Part shown: positions 16,542 through 25,183 of the stretch, in pieces
How positions within the stretch are numbered: position 1 is the stretch's first letter
Layout of the letters: every line of letters starts with the position of its first letter
NCBI GenBank assembly: GCA_964607425.1
Contig: CAZSKQ010000001.1
Coordinates: 58,169 to 122,168, forward strand
Direction: 5' to 3'
Length of the DNA: 64,000 bases
Source of the DNA: IDS-8 sp964607425
Lineage (GTDB): Bacteria; Pseudomonadota; Gammaproteobacteria; Steroidobacterales; Woeseiaceae
Made by a program: the position numbers and the translations under genes
Notes under the pieces: model-generated
What the model saw: only the letters and a program-made list of their open reading frames with translations
What the model was told of the DNA's origin: nothing
Database searches by the model: none

Positions 16542-17636
16542 ATGAGCAAAACGACCGTACACCTCATCGCCGCCGCCCGGCCGAATTTCATGAAGGTCGC
16601 GCCGCTCTACCATGCGTTGCGCGCGACCGACTGGTGCGAACCCATGATCGTCCATACGGGCCAGCACTACGACGCCAACATGTCGGACGATTTTTTCCGC
16701 GACCTCGGCCTGCCTGCCCCCGCGCACCACCTGGGCATCGGCAGCGGCTCGCACGCGGAGCAGACAGGCGGCGTCATGATCGCTTACGAAAAGGTGTGCG
16801 TCGCCGCCCGTCCCGACTGGATCGTGGTCGTGGGAGACGTGAACTCGACGGCCGCATGCGCGATGGTCGGTACGAAGCTCTGGATCCCGGTCGTGCACCT
16901 GGAAGCCGGACTCCGCAGCGGCGACCGGCGAATGCCGGAAGAGATCAATCGCCTGGTCACGGACGCTATCGCGGACGTGCTGTGGACGCCCTCGCCCGAC
17001 GCGAACGAGAACCTGCTGCGGGAGGGTGTCGCGGAAGCCAAGGTCGAGCTGATCGGCAACATCATGATCGATTCGTTCGAGCTGTTGCGGAAAAAGATCG
17101 AGGCGTCGGATTCCCGCGAGCGCCTGGGGTTGGACGGCGGGGAGTATGCACTGCTCACCCTCCACCGGCCGTCAAACGTGGATCGCGCGGAGACGCTGGC
17201 GGCTATCGTCGACGCACTGGAAAAGATCGCGGGCGATCTCAGGCTCGTTTTTGTTTCGCATCCGCGTACGATGAAGAACCTGAAGCGCTTCGGCTTGTCC
17301 GACCGGCTGGCGACGCTCGCCAACGTGGATTTGCTGGAGCCTTTGCCCTACATCGACTTCATGAACGTTATGACAGGCGCGAAGCTCGCGATTACGGATT
17401 CTGGCGGCCTGCAGGAAGAAACCACCTACCTCGGCATTCCGTGCCTGACGATGCGCGAGAACACGGAGCGGCCCGTGACGGTGACGCAAGGCACCAACGA
17501 GCTGGTAGGCGCCGGCGAGCTGGCGGAGAGCGTCGCCCGGGTACTGAGCGGCGACTGGAAAAAAGGCTCCGTTCCCGCCCTCTGGGACGGCCACACCGCC
17601 GAGCGGGCCGTCCAATCCCTGAAATCCCGCCTGTAG
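16542..17636 (+). CDS. wecB: UDP-N-acetylglucosamine 2-epimerase (non-hydrolysing)
   Basis: 364 residues. Family motifs are ARPNFMKVAPL, HTGQHYDANMSD, VVGDVNSTAACA, HLEAGLRSGDRRMPEEINR, TLHRPSNVD, SHPRTMKNL and TDSGGLQEETTYLGIPCLTMR. It converts UDP-GlcNAc to UDP-ManNAc in the cytoplasm. The product could serve the GT26 transferase at 1343 or be oxidised by the dehydrogenase at 45598. It is one of few plus-strand genes and converges on the wbpM-like gene. Its TAG stop lies inside a REP variant, CTGTAGGCGCGCATTGCGCG. Confidence 0.95.
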   Translation: MSKTTVHLIAAARPNFMKVAPLYHALRATDWCEPMIVHTGQHYDANMSDDFFRDLGLPAPAHHLGIGSGSHAEQTGGVMIAYEKVCVAARPDWIVVVGDVNSTAACAMVGTKLWIPVVHLEAGLRSGDRRMPEEINRLVTDAIADVLWTPSPDANENLLREGVAEAKVELIGNIMIDSFELLRKKIEASDSRERLGLDGGEYALLTLHRPSNVDRAETLAAIVDALEKIAGDLRLVFVSHPRTMKNLKRFGLSDRLATLANVDLLEPLPYIDFMNVMTGAKLAITDSGGLQEETTYLGIPCLTMRENTERPVTVTQGTNELVGAGELAESVARVLSGDWKKGSVPALWDGHTAERAVQSLKSRL

Positions 17637-17735
17637 GCGCGCATTGCGCGCGATCCCCCGCCTGGCGGGCGCGGCCGTCGCGTCCAGTGTGTGACTTTCC
17701 TGGTCGTGTAGCTCGCGCGCAGTGCGCGCTCCTAC
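17632..17735. repeat. REP inverted pair between convergent wecB and wbpM
   Basis: TGTAGGCGCGCATTGCGCGC starts at 17632 and faces GCTCGCGCGCAGTGCGCGCT, which continues CCTAC to 17735. The outer edges hold the stop codons of both convergent genes: TAG 17634-17636 on plus and TAG 17734-17732 on minus. The arrangement suits a bidirectional terminator. Confidence 0.85.
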
Positions 17736-19705
17736 CCCCGCCGCACGGTGATATCGATGACCTTGTCGTCGCCCGCGTCGTGACCTTGCCCGTGCACCCT
17801 CGCCCAGACAAGGTCGTCGATGCCGTTCAGCGGCTCGTACCCGCCCACCGCACGCTTCAATACCTCCCGCGCCTGGTACCGGTCGAGATGCGTGGACGAA
17901 ATGCGCAGTTCCTCGATCAACGGCAGCAGCTCGTCATAGGGCATGTAATCCTCGTTCGCGCGCATGATCCGCGGATGGCTGGTGCCGGAGACGTCGGTGC
18001 CGATCAGCAATTCCTCGAACAGCTTTTCGGCCGGCCGTAACCCCGTGTATTTGATGGCGATGTCGCCGTCCGGGTTGGTCTCGTCGCGAACGGTAAGGCC
18101 CATCAGGTTGATCATCCGGCGCGCCAGGTCGCGGATACGAACGGGCTGGCCCATGTCGAGCACGAACACGTCGCCGCCCTCGGCCATGGCGCCGGCCTGG
18201 ATGACGAGCTGTGCGGCCTCGGGAATCGTCATGAAGTAGCGGATGATCTCGCGGTGCGTGACGGTAACGGGCCCACCCTTGCGGATCTGCTCCCGGAACA
18301 GCGGCACGACCGACCCGGAGGACGCCAGCACGTTACCGAACCGCACCATGCTGAACCTGACCGACGGATGCTCGTCCTGCAGCCCCTGCAGGATGAGCTC
18401 CGCGAAGCGCTTCGTCGCGCCCATGACGCTGGTGGGGCTGACGGCCTTGTCCGTGGAGATGAGAACGAAAGTATCGACCCCCGCCTCGATCGCGGCCTTG
18501 GCCATGTGCAGCGTGCCGAACACGTTGTTGTGCACGCCTTCGAGCAGGTTGTGTTCCACGAGGGGTACATGCTTGTAGGCAGCCGCGTGGTAGACGGTGT
18601 TGATCTGGTACACCTCGAGCACTTCGCGGGCCCGGTCGATGTGGTGCACCGAGCCGATGAGCGCGATGATCTCGCAGTCGATTTCGAGTGACTCGGTGAG
18701 CCCGCGCAGCTCCTTGTCGATGTTGTAGAGCGCGATTTCCGAGAGCTCGTAGAGAACCAGGGTTTTCGGATGGAGCTGGACGATCTGGCGGCAGAGCTCC
18801 GAGCCGATGGAACCGCCGGCGCCGGTGACCATCACCGTCTTGCCGGAGATCGAGGCACGCAGGAGCTTTGGATCGGGCGGTACCGAATCGCGGCCGAGAA
18901 GGTCTTCGACGTCAACGTCGCGAATATCGTCGACCCGCGCTTTACCCGTTACGAGATCGCTGATCTCGGGGATTGTCTGCACGTGCACGGGGAAATCCGA
19001 CAGGCGTTCGAGGATCATGCGGCGCGTGCGCCGGGAAGCACTGGGCATCGCGAGCAGCACCCGCGTGGCGCCCGTGCTCTCGATCAGCTTCTCGATGTGC
19101 ATGGGCGAATACACTTCGATGCCGTTGACACGCTTGCCATGCAGCAGGAGGTTATCGTCGACGATCGCCACGGGGAGGAAATCGGCACCGCCCCTGAGCG
19201 AACCGGCGAGGCGCGCCCCACCCTCGCCCGCGCCGTAGATGATGACGGGTTCGCGATCGAGGTTTCGCCGGTTCAAAAACACCCGGGCGGAAAAGCGGCA
19301 ACCGACCAGGCAGATGAGCGCGAGCGCGCAGAAGATGATCGACCAGCGAAACGGTGCCGCCACGAGCTCCCCCGCGTAGACAAGGAAGCCCACGAGAAGC
19401 GTAATGGCAAGCGTGGTCTTGGTGCCGGCGACGAAGAGGTCGGCACCCATGTAGCGGATAATGGAGCGGTACAAACCTTCGTGCCAGGCAATGGGGATCG
19501 TCACCACGACAGTGACCACGGTCAGGAGGATCATGTCCGTCGCCGCCAGTGCAGCGGTACCGGTCGCCAGCCAGGCGGCTCCCCAGACACAGGTGCAGAC
19601 GCCGACGATATCTGACAGGATCATCGCGCTTTGCTTGTGGACCCGCGGCAGGTTCAGGACAAGATCTCGAAACTCCTGAATGCGATTTGGCCGTACCTGT
19701 GCCAT
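17732..19705 (-). CDS. wbpM: Membrane-bound UDP-HexNAc 4,6-dehydratase (WbpM/CapD family)
   Basis: 657 residues. Four N-terminal membrane helices (about 25-120) are followed by a CoA-binding-like domain (VIIYGAGEGGARLAGSLRGG) and the dehydratase domain (from about 300). The dehydratase has NAD motif TGAGGSIGSEL, YHAAAYKHVPLVE and the active-site segment STDKAVSPTSVMGATKR. In that segment Met replaces the usual catalytic Tyr, as in WbpM. It converts UDP-GlcNAc to the 4-keto-6-deoxy sugar, the precursor of D-QuiNAc/D-FucNAc. The following wbpL- and wbpV-like genes complete the pathway known from Pseudomonas aeruginosa O-antigen loci. Confidence 0.93.
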   Translation of the reverse strand: MAQVRPNRIQEFRDLVLNLPRVHKQSAMILSDIVGVCTCVWGAAWLATGTAALAATDMILLTVVTVVVTIPIAWHEGLYRSIIRYMGADLFVAGTKTTLAITLLVGFLVYAGELVAAPFRWSIIFCALALICLVGCRFSARVFLNRRNLDREPVIIYGAGEGGARLAGSLRGGADFLPVAIVDDNLLLHGKRVNGIEVYSPMHIEKLIESTGATRVLLAMPSASRRTRRMILERLSDFPVHVQTIPEISDLVTGKARVDDIRDVDVEDLLGRDSVPPDPKLLRASISGKTVMVTGAGGSIGSELCRQIVQLHPKTLVLYELSEIALYNIDKELRGLTESLEIDCEIIALIGSVHHIDRAREVLEVYQINTVYHAAAYKHVPLVEHNLLEGVHNNVFGTLHMAKAAIEAGVDTFVLISTDKAVSPTSVMGATKRFAELILQGLQDEHPSVRFSMVRFGNVLASSGSVVPLFREQIRKGGPVTVTHREIIRYFMTIPEAAQLVIQAGAMAEGGDVFVLDMGQPVRIRDLARRMINLMGLTVRDETNPDGDIAIKYTGLRPAEKLFEELLIGTDVSGTSHPRIMRANEDYMPYDELLPLIEELRISSTHLDRYQAREVLKRAVGGYEPLNGIDDLVWARVHGQGHDAGDDKVIDITVRRG

Positions 19706-19733
19706 TCAAACTCCCTTAACTGATGCCAAATTG

Positions 19734-19739
19734 ATTATA
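19734..19739 (-). promoter_or_regulatory. Candidate -10 box for wbpM
   Basis: The minus strand reads TATAAT 29 bases upstream of the wbpM ATG, followed by an AGGGAG ribosome site about 6 bases before the ATG. The -35 region is weak. The gap from the wbpL-like gene is 114 bases, so an internal promoter is possible. Confidence 0.35.
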
Positions 19740-19819
19740 GTTTCTGCCAGGGCGCGACGTTCCACATGGTGCGCCTTCTGGGGGCCGGGCGGAATTTACC
19801 ATATTCTGAATGGCCTGCG

Positions 19820-20869
19820 TCAACTTTTGCTGAAATTTCCGGGCCTTGGTCGGTCACCGTGGAAATCACGTGAACCGGATTTGTACTTCCAGGCCAGCCA
19901 AAGCAGCGGTCCGTAACCGATGGCCAATCCCAGCTGCCACTGTAAAACGGACAATGCAACCAGCACCGCGACAGGCAATAGCCACAGCATATTCACCGCT
20001 CCAACGGCCATGCTCACGCGGGCGTGACTGCGATGAATGCGAGCCGCATGTTGATAGGCATGGCTGCAATGAGCCTCGTGCAAGCGCTCCCCCCGCAGCA
20101 GCCTGTGCGCGAGCGTGACCCCGGAATCGGTGATGAAGACGCCGAGCAGTATCATCCATGCCCAGAAGGCATGGGCACCCAGTAAGGCCGCCTCGAAGCA
20201 GAAGATCGCGACGACGAAACCCAAAAAGCCGCTGCCGGAATCGCCCATGAAGATTCGTGCGGGCGGGTAATTCCAGCAAAGAAAACCGGCGACTGATGCG
20301 GCCAGCAGCATGGCGGACATCCAGAGGTGGCCGGAAGGCTCGGCTATGTAGAACACCAGCGCGCCGCCGACACTGACGGTAATCGCTTCAATGCTTGCGA
20401 TACCGTCAATGCCATCCATGAAGTTGTAGAGATTGATCAGCCAGACCACGGACAGGACCGCGACAATCAGCAATCCCCATTGTGTTCCGGCCACCCCGGC
20501 AGACTCACTCGCCGGTACGTAGAGCAGCGCCACGGCAGACGCTGCTGCCAGGAAATGGACCAGCAGGCGAAGTGACGCCGCTACATGCCGATGATCATCG
20601 ACAAAGCCTACCAGGGCCACCAGGCCTCCGCCTCCGCAGATCGCCCATAACAATGGCGGCCGCACGCCGCCGAGCAGGCTCAATGCCGCCACCATACTGA
20701 TGAACGTCAGCACTATCGCGAATCCGCCGCCGCGGGGAGTAGCGAAGTCGTGCGAACTCCGTTCGTTCGGCACGTCGACAACCTGGCGTGCCAGCGCATA
20801 CCGTCTCATAAGCCACGTAAAGCCGAAAGAAACGAAAATCGCCGTCGCGACGAGCCAGGGGAAGCTCAT
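19820..20869 (-). CDS. wbpL: WbpL/WecA-like polyprenyl-phosphate N-acetylhexosamine-1-phosphate transferase (GT4 family membrane type)
   Basis: 349 residues with about ten membrane helices. Motifs of the MraY/WecA superfamily are DVPNERSSH, LVGFVDDHRH, NLYNFMDGIDGIAS, RIFMGDSGSGFLG and HAYQHAARIH. It would transfer a 6-deoxy-HexNAc-1-phosphate or GlcNAc-1-phosphate to undecaprenyl phosphate, starting the capsule/O-antigen unit. Its ATG overlaps the stop of the epimerase gene upstream at 20869. Together with wbpM- and wbpV-like neighbours it forms the recognised FucNAc/QuiNAc initiation set. Confidence 0.9.
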   Translation of the reverse strand: MSFPWLVATAIFVSFGFTWLMRRYALARQVVDVPNERSSHDFATPRGGGFAIVLTFISMVAALSLLGGVRPPLLWAICGGGGLVALVGFVDDHRHVAASLRLLVHFLAAASAVALLYVPASESAGVAGTQWGLLIVAVLSVVWLINLYNFMDGIDGIASIEAITVSVGGALVFYIAEPSGHLWMSAMLLAASVAGFLCWNYPPARIFMGDSGSGFLGFVVAIFCFEAALLGAHAFWAWMILLGVFITDSGVTLAHRLLRGERLHEAHCSHAYQHAARIHRSHARVSMAVGAVNMLWLLPVAVLVALSVLQWQLGLAIGYGPLLWLAWKYKSGSRDFHGDRPRPGNFSKS

Positions 20870-21822
20870 CAGCGCATGGCTTCCATGAAATGCCGGGCTG
20901 TCTTGTTCAGTGCCGTTTGCATGTCAGTCACTGGCGACCATCCGAGGACACGACCCGTCTTGCTGATGTCTACCTGGAGGGAACTCACCAGGGGCTCCAC
21001 CGCACGGTGCTTACCCAATAATGCGGCGCCGGCACGCATGAGCGCACCCGGAACCGGCGCGATCTTCGCCGGCTTGTGTAACGCGACGCCAATACGGCGC
21101 ACCAGTTCGCTGGTGGATACATCATCGTCGTCGGACACTGTAAAGACCTCATTCGCGGCCGCGGGATTTACGGCGCAAGTAGCGATCAAGTCGATCAGGT
21201 TGTCGATGGCGACCAGGCTGCGCCTGTTTTTTGCAGAACCGAGCGGGACAGGCCAACCATTATAAATCCAGCGCATCAGCGCAAGAAAGTTGGCCTTTAC
21301 ACCGGGTCCGTAAACAAGCGGCGGGCGAATCACGACCCATGCCATGTCGCTGTCTTGCGACAGCTCCTTCAGCCCGATCTCCGCCTCATGTTTCGATCTG
21401 CCGTATGCATCGGCGGGGGCCGGCACGTCGTCGGGCAAAAAGGGCCTTCCGGGTGCCGTAGACTCGCCGTTTACCTTGATCGAGCTCAGGAAAAGAAAAC
21501 GTTTGACGCCGGCGCCCAGTGCCTGCCGGGCCAGGTTGAGCGTACCCCCGACATTGACTGCCTGAAACCTGGCCTCGGCATCTTCCTTGCCCCTCACATG
21601 TACGTGTGCAGCCGTGTGAATAACCAGCTCGATGCCGTTTAACGTCTCCGCCCAGGCGGTCGCCTGGTCGATGTCACCGGTTTCGACATACGTCACCCCG
21701 GCAACAGGATTCTCCTGCTTCCGTCGGCTAGCCGCGACCACCTGGTATCGTTCATCGTGGCCAAAGCGTTCAACGGCCGCCCGTCCGATAAATCCCGAGG
21801 CACCGGTGATGAGAATCTTCAT
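20869..21822 (-). CDS. NAD-dependent epimerase/reductase (WbpV-like, UDP-4-keto-6-deoxy-HexNAc reductase)
   Basis: 317 residues of the extended SDR family. The NAD site is GASGFIGRA, followed by HTAAHVHVRGKED, the Ser in LSSIKVNGE and the YxxxK pair in AYGRSKHEAE. The motif set and adjacency to wbpL/wbpM-type genes fit WbpV-type enzymes, which reduce UDP-4-keto-6-deoxy-GlcNAc. Generic annotation would be UDP-glucose 4-epimerase-like. The overlap with the wbpL-like start (ATGA) supports co-translation. Confidence 0.82.
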   Translation of the reverse strand: MKILITGASGFIGRAAVERFGHDERYQVVAASRRKQENPVAGVTYVETGDIDQATAWAETLNGIELVIHTAAHVHVRGKEDAEARFQAVNVGGTLNLARQALGAGVKRFLFLSSIKVNGESTAPGRPFLPDDVPAPADAYGRSKHEAEIGLKELSQDSDMAWVVIRPPLVYGPGVKANFLALMRWIYNGWPVPLGSAKNRRSLVAIDNLIDLIATCAVNPAAANEVFTVSDDDDVSTSELVRRIGVALHKPAKIAPVPGALMRAGAALLGKHRAVEPLVSSLQVDISKTGRVLGWSPVTDMQTALNKTARHFMEAMR

Positions 21823-22422
21823 TACGTTTTACTTGGCCGAGACGAAATGGGACGCGCAGGTGTGCCGGCTATCGACGGCAGCTATCGCCAGTCAGTCGTA
21901 CTGGCGGCCTGGCGTTCCCGGCTGGACAGGCAGATCTCCAGTCCGGGACGTAGTTCAGCAAGCAGGCCGATTGCACCTCGCGTTTACGTCGCTTTCTCAT
22001 TACCTGCAGCGCTTTTTCTTCTCCGTCACTGACATGGCAGTGCTCTCCTGGCTTTATCTGCGCCGCAGGGATCTGCCCTGACCGCACAATCGCCCGGGAG
22101 TATGTCACACGCCGCCAGTGCTGCGCCAGATTCAGCCCGTTCACGCCTGCTGCCTTGCAACAGGCGTGCGCCCACGCGAGTCGACGATTTTTCCCGTTAT
22201 TTTGCTTCCGGCTCCCCTGCACCGCTGAAGCTCGCTCCGGCAACCCACGCCGCGGACTTTCTGCTGTCCTGAAATGGAAGAGAGCTTTGTGCTCCATGCC
22301 CGGCAAACCGTGCATGTGGACACGTCTCACGGCCCGATGCAGAATGTCTTCGCTGTAACAGCTTACCAATCGAAAGCGGCCGATTTCGTGCTGCTCCCCG
22401 TGCCTGACCAATAGGATCGTCG
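21823..22422. other. 600-base spacer between divergent operons; no recognised gene
   Basis: This separates the wbpV-like gene (minus) from the GT2 gene (plus). Both strands have open frames (for example minus 21869-22480), but none shows a family motif, a good ribosome site or a plausible composition. It marks the edge of the lower-GC cassette. It may hold divergent promoters or decayed sequence. I see no tRNA, terminal inverted repeat or transposase remnant that I can defend. Confidence 0.6.
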
Positions 22423-23271
22423 ATGGCCTTCTCTGTCTTATTGTCCGTGTACGCCAAGGAACGGCCTGGCAACCTGGCACGCTGCCTGCAGAGTCTCTGC
22501 GACCAAAGCTTGCCTGCAGACGAAGTCGTCCTCGTGGAAGATGGCCGGATCACCGACGCCTTGCGTGACACTATCGAGTCGTTCCGCACCCGGATTCCGC
22601 TCAAATCTGTAAGGCTGGGTTCGAACGTCGGCCTGGCTGCGGCCCTGAACGCCGGACTTGACGCCAGCAGCAACGAGCTGATAGCCAGAATGGATACCGA
22701 CGACGAGGCGTTGCCGCACCGTTTCGAGAAGCAGATTGACTATCTGACCCAGCACCGGGAAACGTCGATCGTTGGATCGTGGGCTGTTGACGTCGATGAA
22801 GAGTATCAACCTCTTTGGGAACGGCGTGTTCCGATACAGCATGAAGATATTCTTCGGCTTATATGGACATGCCCGTTCATTCATCCGAGCGTAATGTATC
22901 GGCGGAACCGGATCCTGCAGCTGGGCGGTTACGACAGGACGCTTTTTCGCTCGGAAGATTATGATCTCTGGCTGCGTGCCGCCCTGGCCGGACTGCGGTT
23001 TCACAACATTCCGGAGCCGCTGATCCACTATATGTACCGCGCACAGCGCAGCTGGCGTGATTCCATTCGACAAGGGATCTGCCGAACGACAACCGGCTGG
23101 AGGGGCTGCCGTAAACTCAATCTGGGCACGAAGGCGCTGCTCGGGACCACCGGCTACTTCATCAATGGCCTGGTGCCTCCGGCGTTTCAACGGACATCCA
23201 AGTTGTTGTTTCGACGCCTGGATCCGCGGTTGAGGCTCTACCGACGGAACAGGCCGGGTTCTCCCGCGTAG
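22423..23271 (+). CDS. Family 2 glycosyltransferase (AmsE-like)
   Basis: 282 residues, GT-A fold. The N-terminus is FSVLLSVYAKERPGNLARCL, then DEVVLVEDG, GLAAALNAGLDASSNELIARMD, the DxD-type TDDEA, and HPSVMYRRN with GGYDRTLFRSEDYDLWLRAA. The pattern matches amylovoran AmsE and capsule GT2 enzymes that add a hexose to a lipid-linked unit. The C-terminus ends in a basic tail without a membrane segment. It is the only plus-strand gene within the cassette, so it is transcribed apart from the sulfotransferase/EpsG block. Confidence 0.9.
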   Translation: MAFSVLLSVYAKERPGNLARCLQSLCDQSLPADEVVLVEDGRITDALRDTIESFRTRIPLKSVRLGSNVGLAAALNAGLDASSNELIARMDTDDEALPHRFEKQIDYLTQHRETSIVGSWAVDVDEEYQPLWERRVPIQHEDILRLIWTCPFIHPSVMYRRNRILQLGGYDRTLFRSEDYDLWLRAALAGLRFHNIPEPLIHYMYRAQRSWRDSIRQGICRTTTGWRGCRKLNLGTKALLGTTGYFINGLVPPAFQRTSKLLFRRLDPRLRLYRRNRPGSPA

Positions 23272-23346
23272 GCGGCTGGCTTGACCTGGGCTGGTTACGG
23301 TCTCCAGGAGCAGCGGTAGACTGCAATCCGGGGCGAGGCATACAAC

Positions 23347-24066
23347 TTACAGGCAAGCAATATTCCTGGTAGCCGCACCCTCAAAATCAAATCCGAAATA
23401 TTCAATATCGGCGCGGAACATTTCTGCCACCACCCCGGCTGTCTCGTCGGTATACATGCTCCTGTAGTCATATTGCTTCACGTTATTCCTCTTTTTGACT
23501 GAAACGCGCCTGCCGAAGTAGTCGGAGATGTCACGCTCGATCGATTCAAATCGCAGGCAATCGCACACGACCGTCCCGGCCGAATCGGTAAGCCACTCCA
23601 GCTGATCGAACCATGATGTCATCGGCCCCATCCACGGCTGCCCCGGATGGTCCGGAATTTCGAAGACTCGGTGATCCCTGACGTAATCGGAAAAGCTGAC
23701 TGCCTGGATGTAACTACGGCGCGGATCCTTACTCGACCAGGTTACCGAGTTTCTCCTGGCATACAGGTATCTTGATGCAGTCCGACTCCACGGATTCCGC
23801 ACGATTGAGAAGAAGATCAGGGTATTCGGTAATTTGTCCGCAATGTCGCGATAGCGAAAGTGGTAGTACGGACTGCTGATGGAAACAAAGGAACCTACGG
23901 CATGCCTTGCCGCTGAACCGCCATTCCGGGGTATATGTATAAAGTGATGTGTTGGGCGGATCCGGCTCTTTTTCCGCCCTTGAATCAACTCTCTCGCTCT
24001 GGCGCGACTGCGGCCCAAAACGCCGGTTACTACGCGGAGGGTATTCCTTCCATTTCGTCCTGGCAT
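23347..24066 (-). CDS. Sulfotransferase family 2-like protein
   Basis: 239 residues from the ATG at 24064-24066, which has a GAGGAA ribosome site; an in-frame extension to 24147 overlaps the EpsG-like gene and looks non-coding. The 5'-phosphosulfate loop is HFIHIPRNGGSAARHAVG (Arg where Lys is common) and the 3'-phosphate site is FFSIVRNPWSRTASRYLYA. These are the two PAPS-binding motifs of the Gal-3-O/HS2ST-like clan. It would sulfate a sugar of the repeat unit or finished glycan in the cytoplasm. No PAPS synthesis genes are in the window. Confidence 0.85.
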   Translation of the reverse strand: MPGRNGRNTLRVVTGVLGRSRARARELIQGRKKSRIRPTHHFIHIPRNGGSAARHAVGSFVSISSPYYHFRYRDIADKLPNTLIFFSIVRNPWSRTASRYLYARRNSVTWSSKDPRRSYIQAVSFSDYVRDHRVFEIPDHPGQPWMGPMTSWFDQLEWLTDSAGTVVCDCLRFESIERDISDYFGRRVSVKKRNNVKQYDYRSMYTDETAGVVAEMFRADIEYFGFDFEGAATRNIACL

Positions 24067-24097
24067 AAGCCGTTCCTCATCTATATAAACCGAGCTA

Positions 24098-25183
24098 CTA
24101 CATAAACAGAACGCTCCGGTACGGCCCGAGGTCTGCGGAGAAGGCAATGAAAAGCACTGTGCAATAGACCAACACGGCTGAATAGGCGAGCACCCTCTCT
24201 TCCCGCGGAGGAAACAGTAACAGCACCGACGGAAGAATCACCGCCGCTGCCGAAATGCAGAATAGCTCGCGTATTCGGCTGTTTACCGTCGTATAGTCGA
24301 TAAAAGCGATCATCGCAGCGCTTCCATAAACATACATCGGTATCAAATACCTGTTGTAGGGATTAACGGCGACCAGCCTGCGCTGCATAATGATGAGGAA
24401 GGACGACATCGCCAGGTGGAGCATCATCGTCCCGCCAAACAAGGCAATACCTTCCCCGAACCTGTCATCGAGGTACTTGACGAGCCGTGCCGTATCCCCC
24501 AGCCCGAGCAGCGACGCTACGCTCGTCGCAACCAACGTACCGATCCCTCCAAGCGTGGCCAGTACCGTCGCTACGGACAAGGCTATAGTCATCAACAAAC
24601 GGCTCGATACGTACCCGACCCAATACAGCGGCAATGCAGCAATGGCCGCTGTGTGGAATAGTGCGGCAAACACAATACCGACTACGAATTTGACCAGGTT
24701 TCGTTGTGCCACGAATAATACACAGTACAGGACGATTCCTGACGCCAGCGCGTTCCGCGCCTGCGATAATTCCTTGAAAAAGTACTCGTTGGCAACATAG
24801 ATGAGAAGCGAAAGAACGGCGTACGGCGAAAGTTTCCGGAAGGCAGCGAACTTGATGCTGAGCGAAAGCAAGGCAACAGCAAAGACAAAGAACGGAAATG
24901 ACCCAACGAGATTCTTCTCTGCAATGACAAGGAGCGCAAAGCCTGACTCGACCGGGGTAGCGGCTGAAATGCTATAGGTAAATAATCCGAGCTGAGACAG
25001 ATTGTCGATATCGTTGTAGATTCGCAAATAGCTGAAATAGTCGGTCGAGGCGTATCGCAGTCCGACGACGCATACGAACATCAGGAACAGGACGGTATAG
25101 ACCGCCCCGGCTGGCGCGCCCTTTTGCAAAGTAGCCAGCGACAGTAACGCCACCACGCCAAAAACCAGCCAGTACTCTATCAC
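24098..25183 (-). CDS. EpsG-family membrane protein, probable Wzy-type polymerase
   Basis: 361 residues, about ten membrane helices. Family features are VVGLRYASTDYFSYLRIYNDI in the first large loop and ELSQARNALASGIVLYCV with the conserved R-x-x-x-A pattern. The position among flippase and glycosyltransferases makes it the best candidate for the repeat-unit polymerase. Its stop is 31 bases before the sulfotransferase start. Base composition is distinctly AT-richer than the flanks; one 60-base line at 24961 is 42% GC. Confidence 0.82.
   Translation of the reverse strand: MIEYWLVFGVVALLSLATLQKGAPAGAVYTVLFLMFVCVVGLRYASTDYFSYLRIYNDIDNLSQLGLFTYSISAATPVESGFALLVIAEKNLVGSFPFFVFAVALLSLSIKFAAFRKLSPYAVLSLLIYVANEYFFKELSQARNALASGIVLYCVLFVAQRNLVKFVVGIVFAALFHTAAIAALPLYWVGYVSSRLLMTIALSVATVLATLGGIGTLVATSVASLLGLGDTARLVKYLDDRFGEGIALFGGTMMLHLAMSSFLIIMQRRLVAVNPYNRYLIPMYVYGSAAMIAFIDYTTVNSRIRELFCISAAAVILPSVLLLFPPREERVLAYSAVLVYCTVLFIAFSADLGPYRSVLFM

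Noticed and set aside
16634..18040. 468-codon plus-strand frame overlapping wecB
   Set aside because: Same strand, shifted frame. Arg/Gly/Pro-rich composition with no motif; wecB is certain.
21869..22480. 203-codon minus-strand frame in the 600-base spacer
   Set aside because: It overlaps the GT2 start and has no recognisable motif, start signal or conserved look. It could be decayed sequence.
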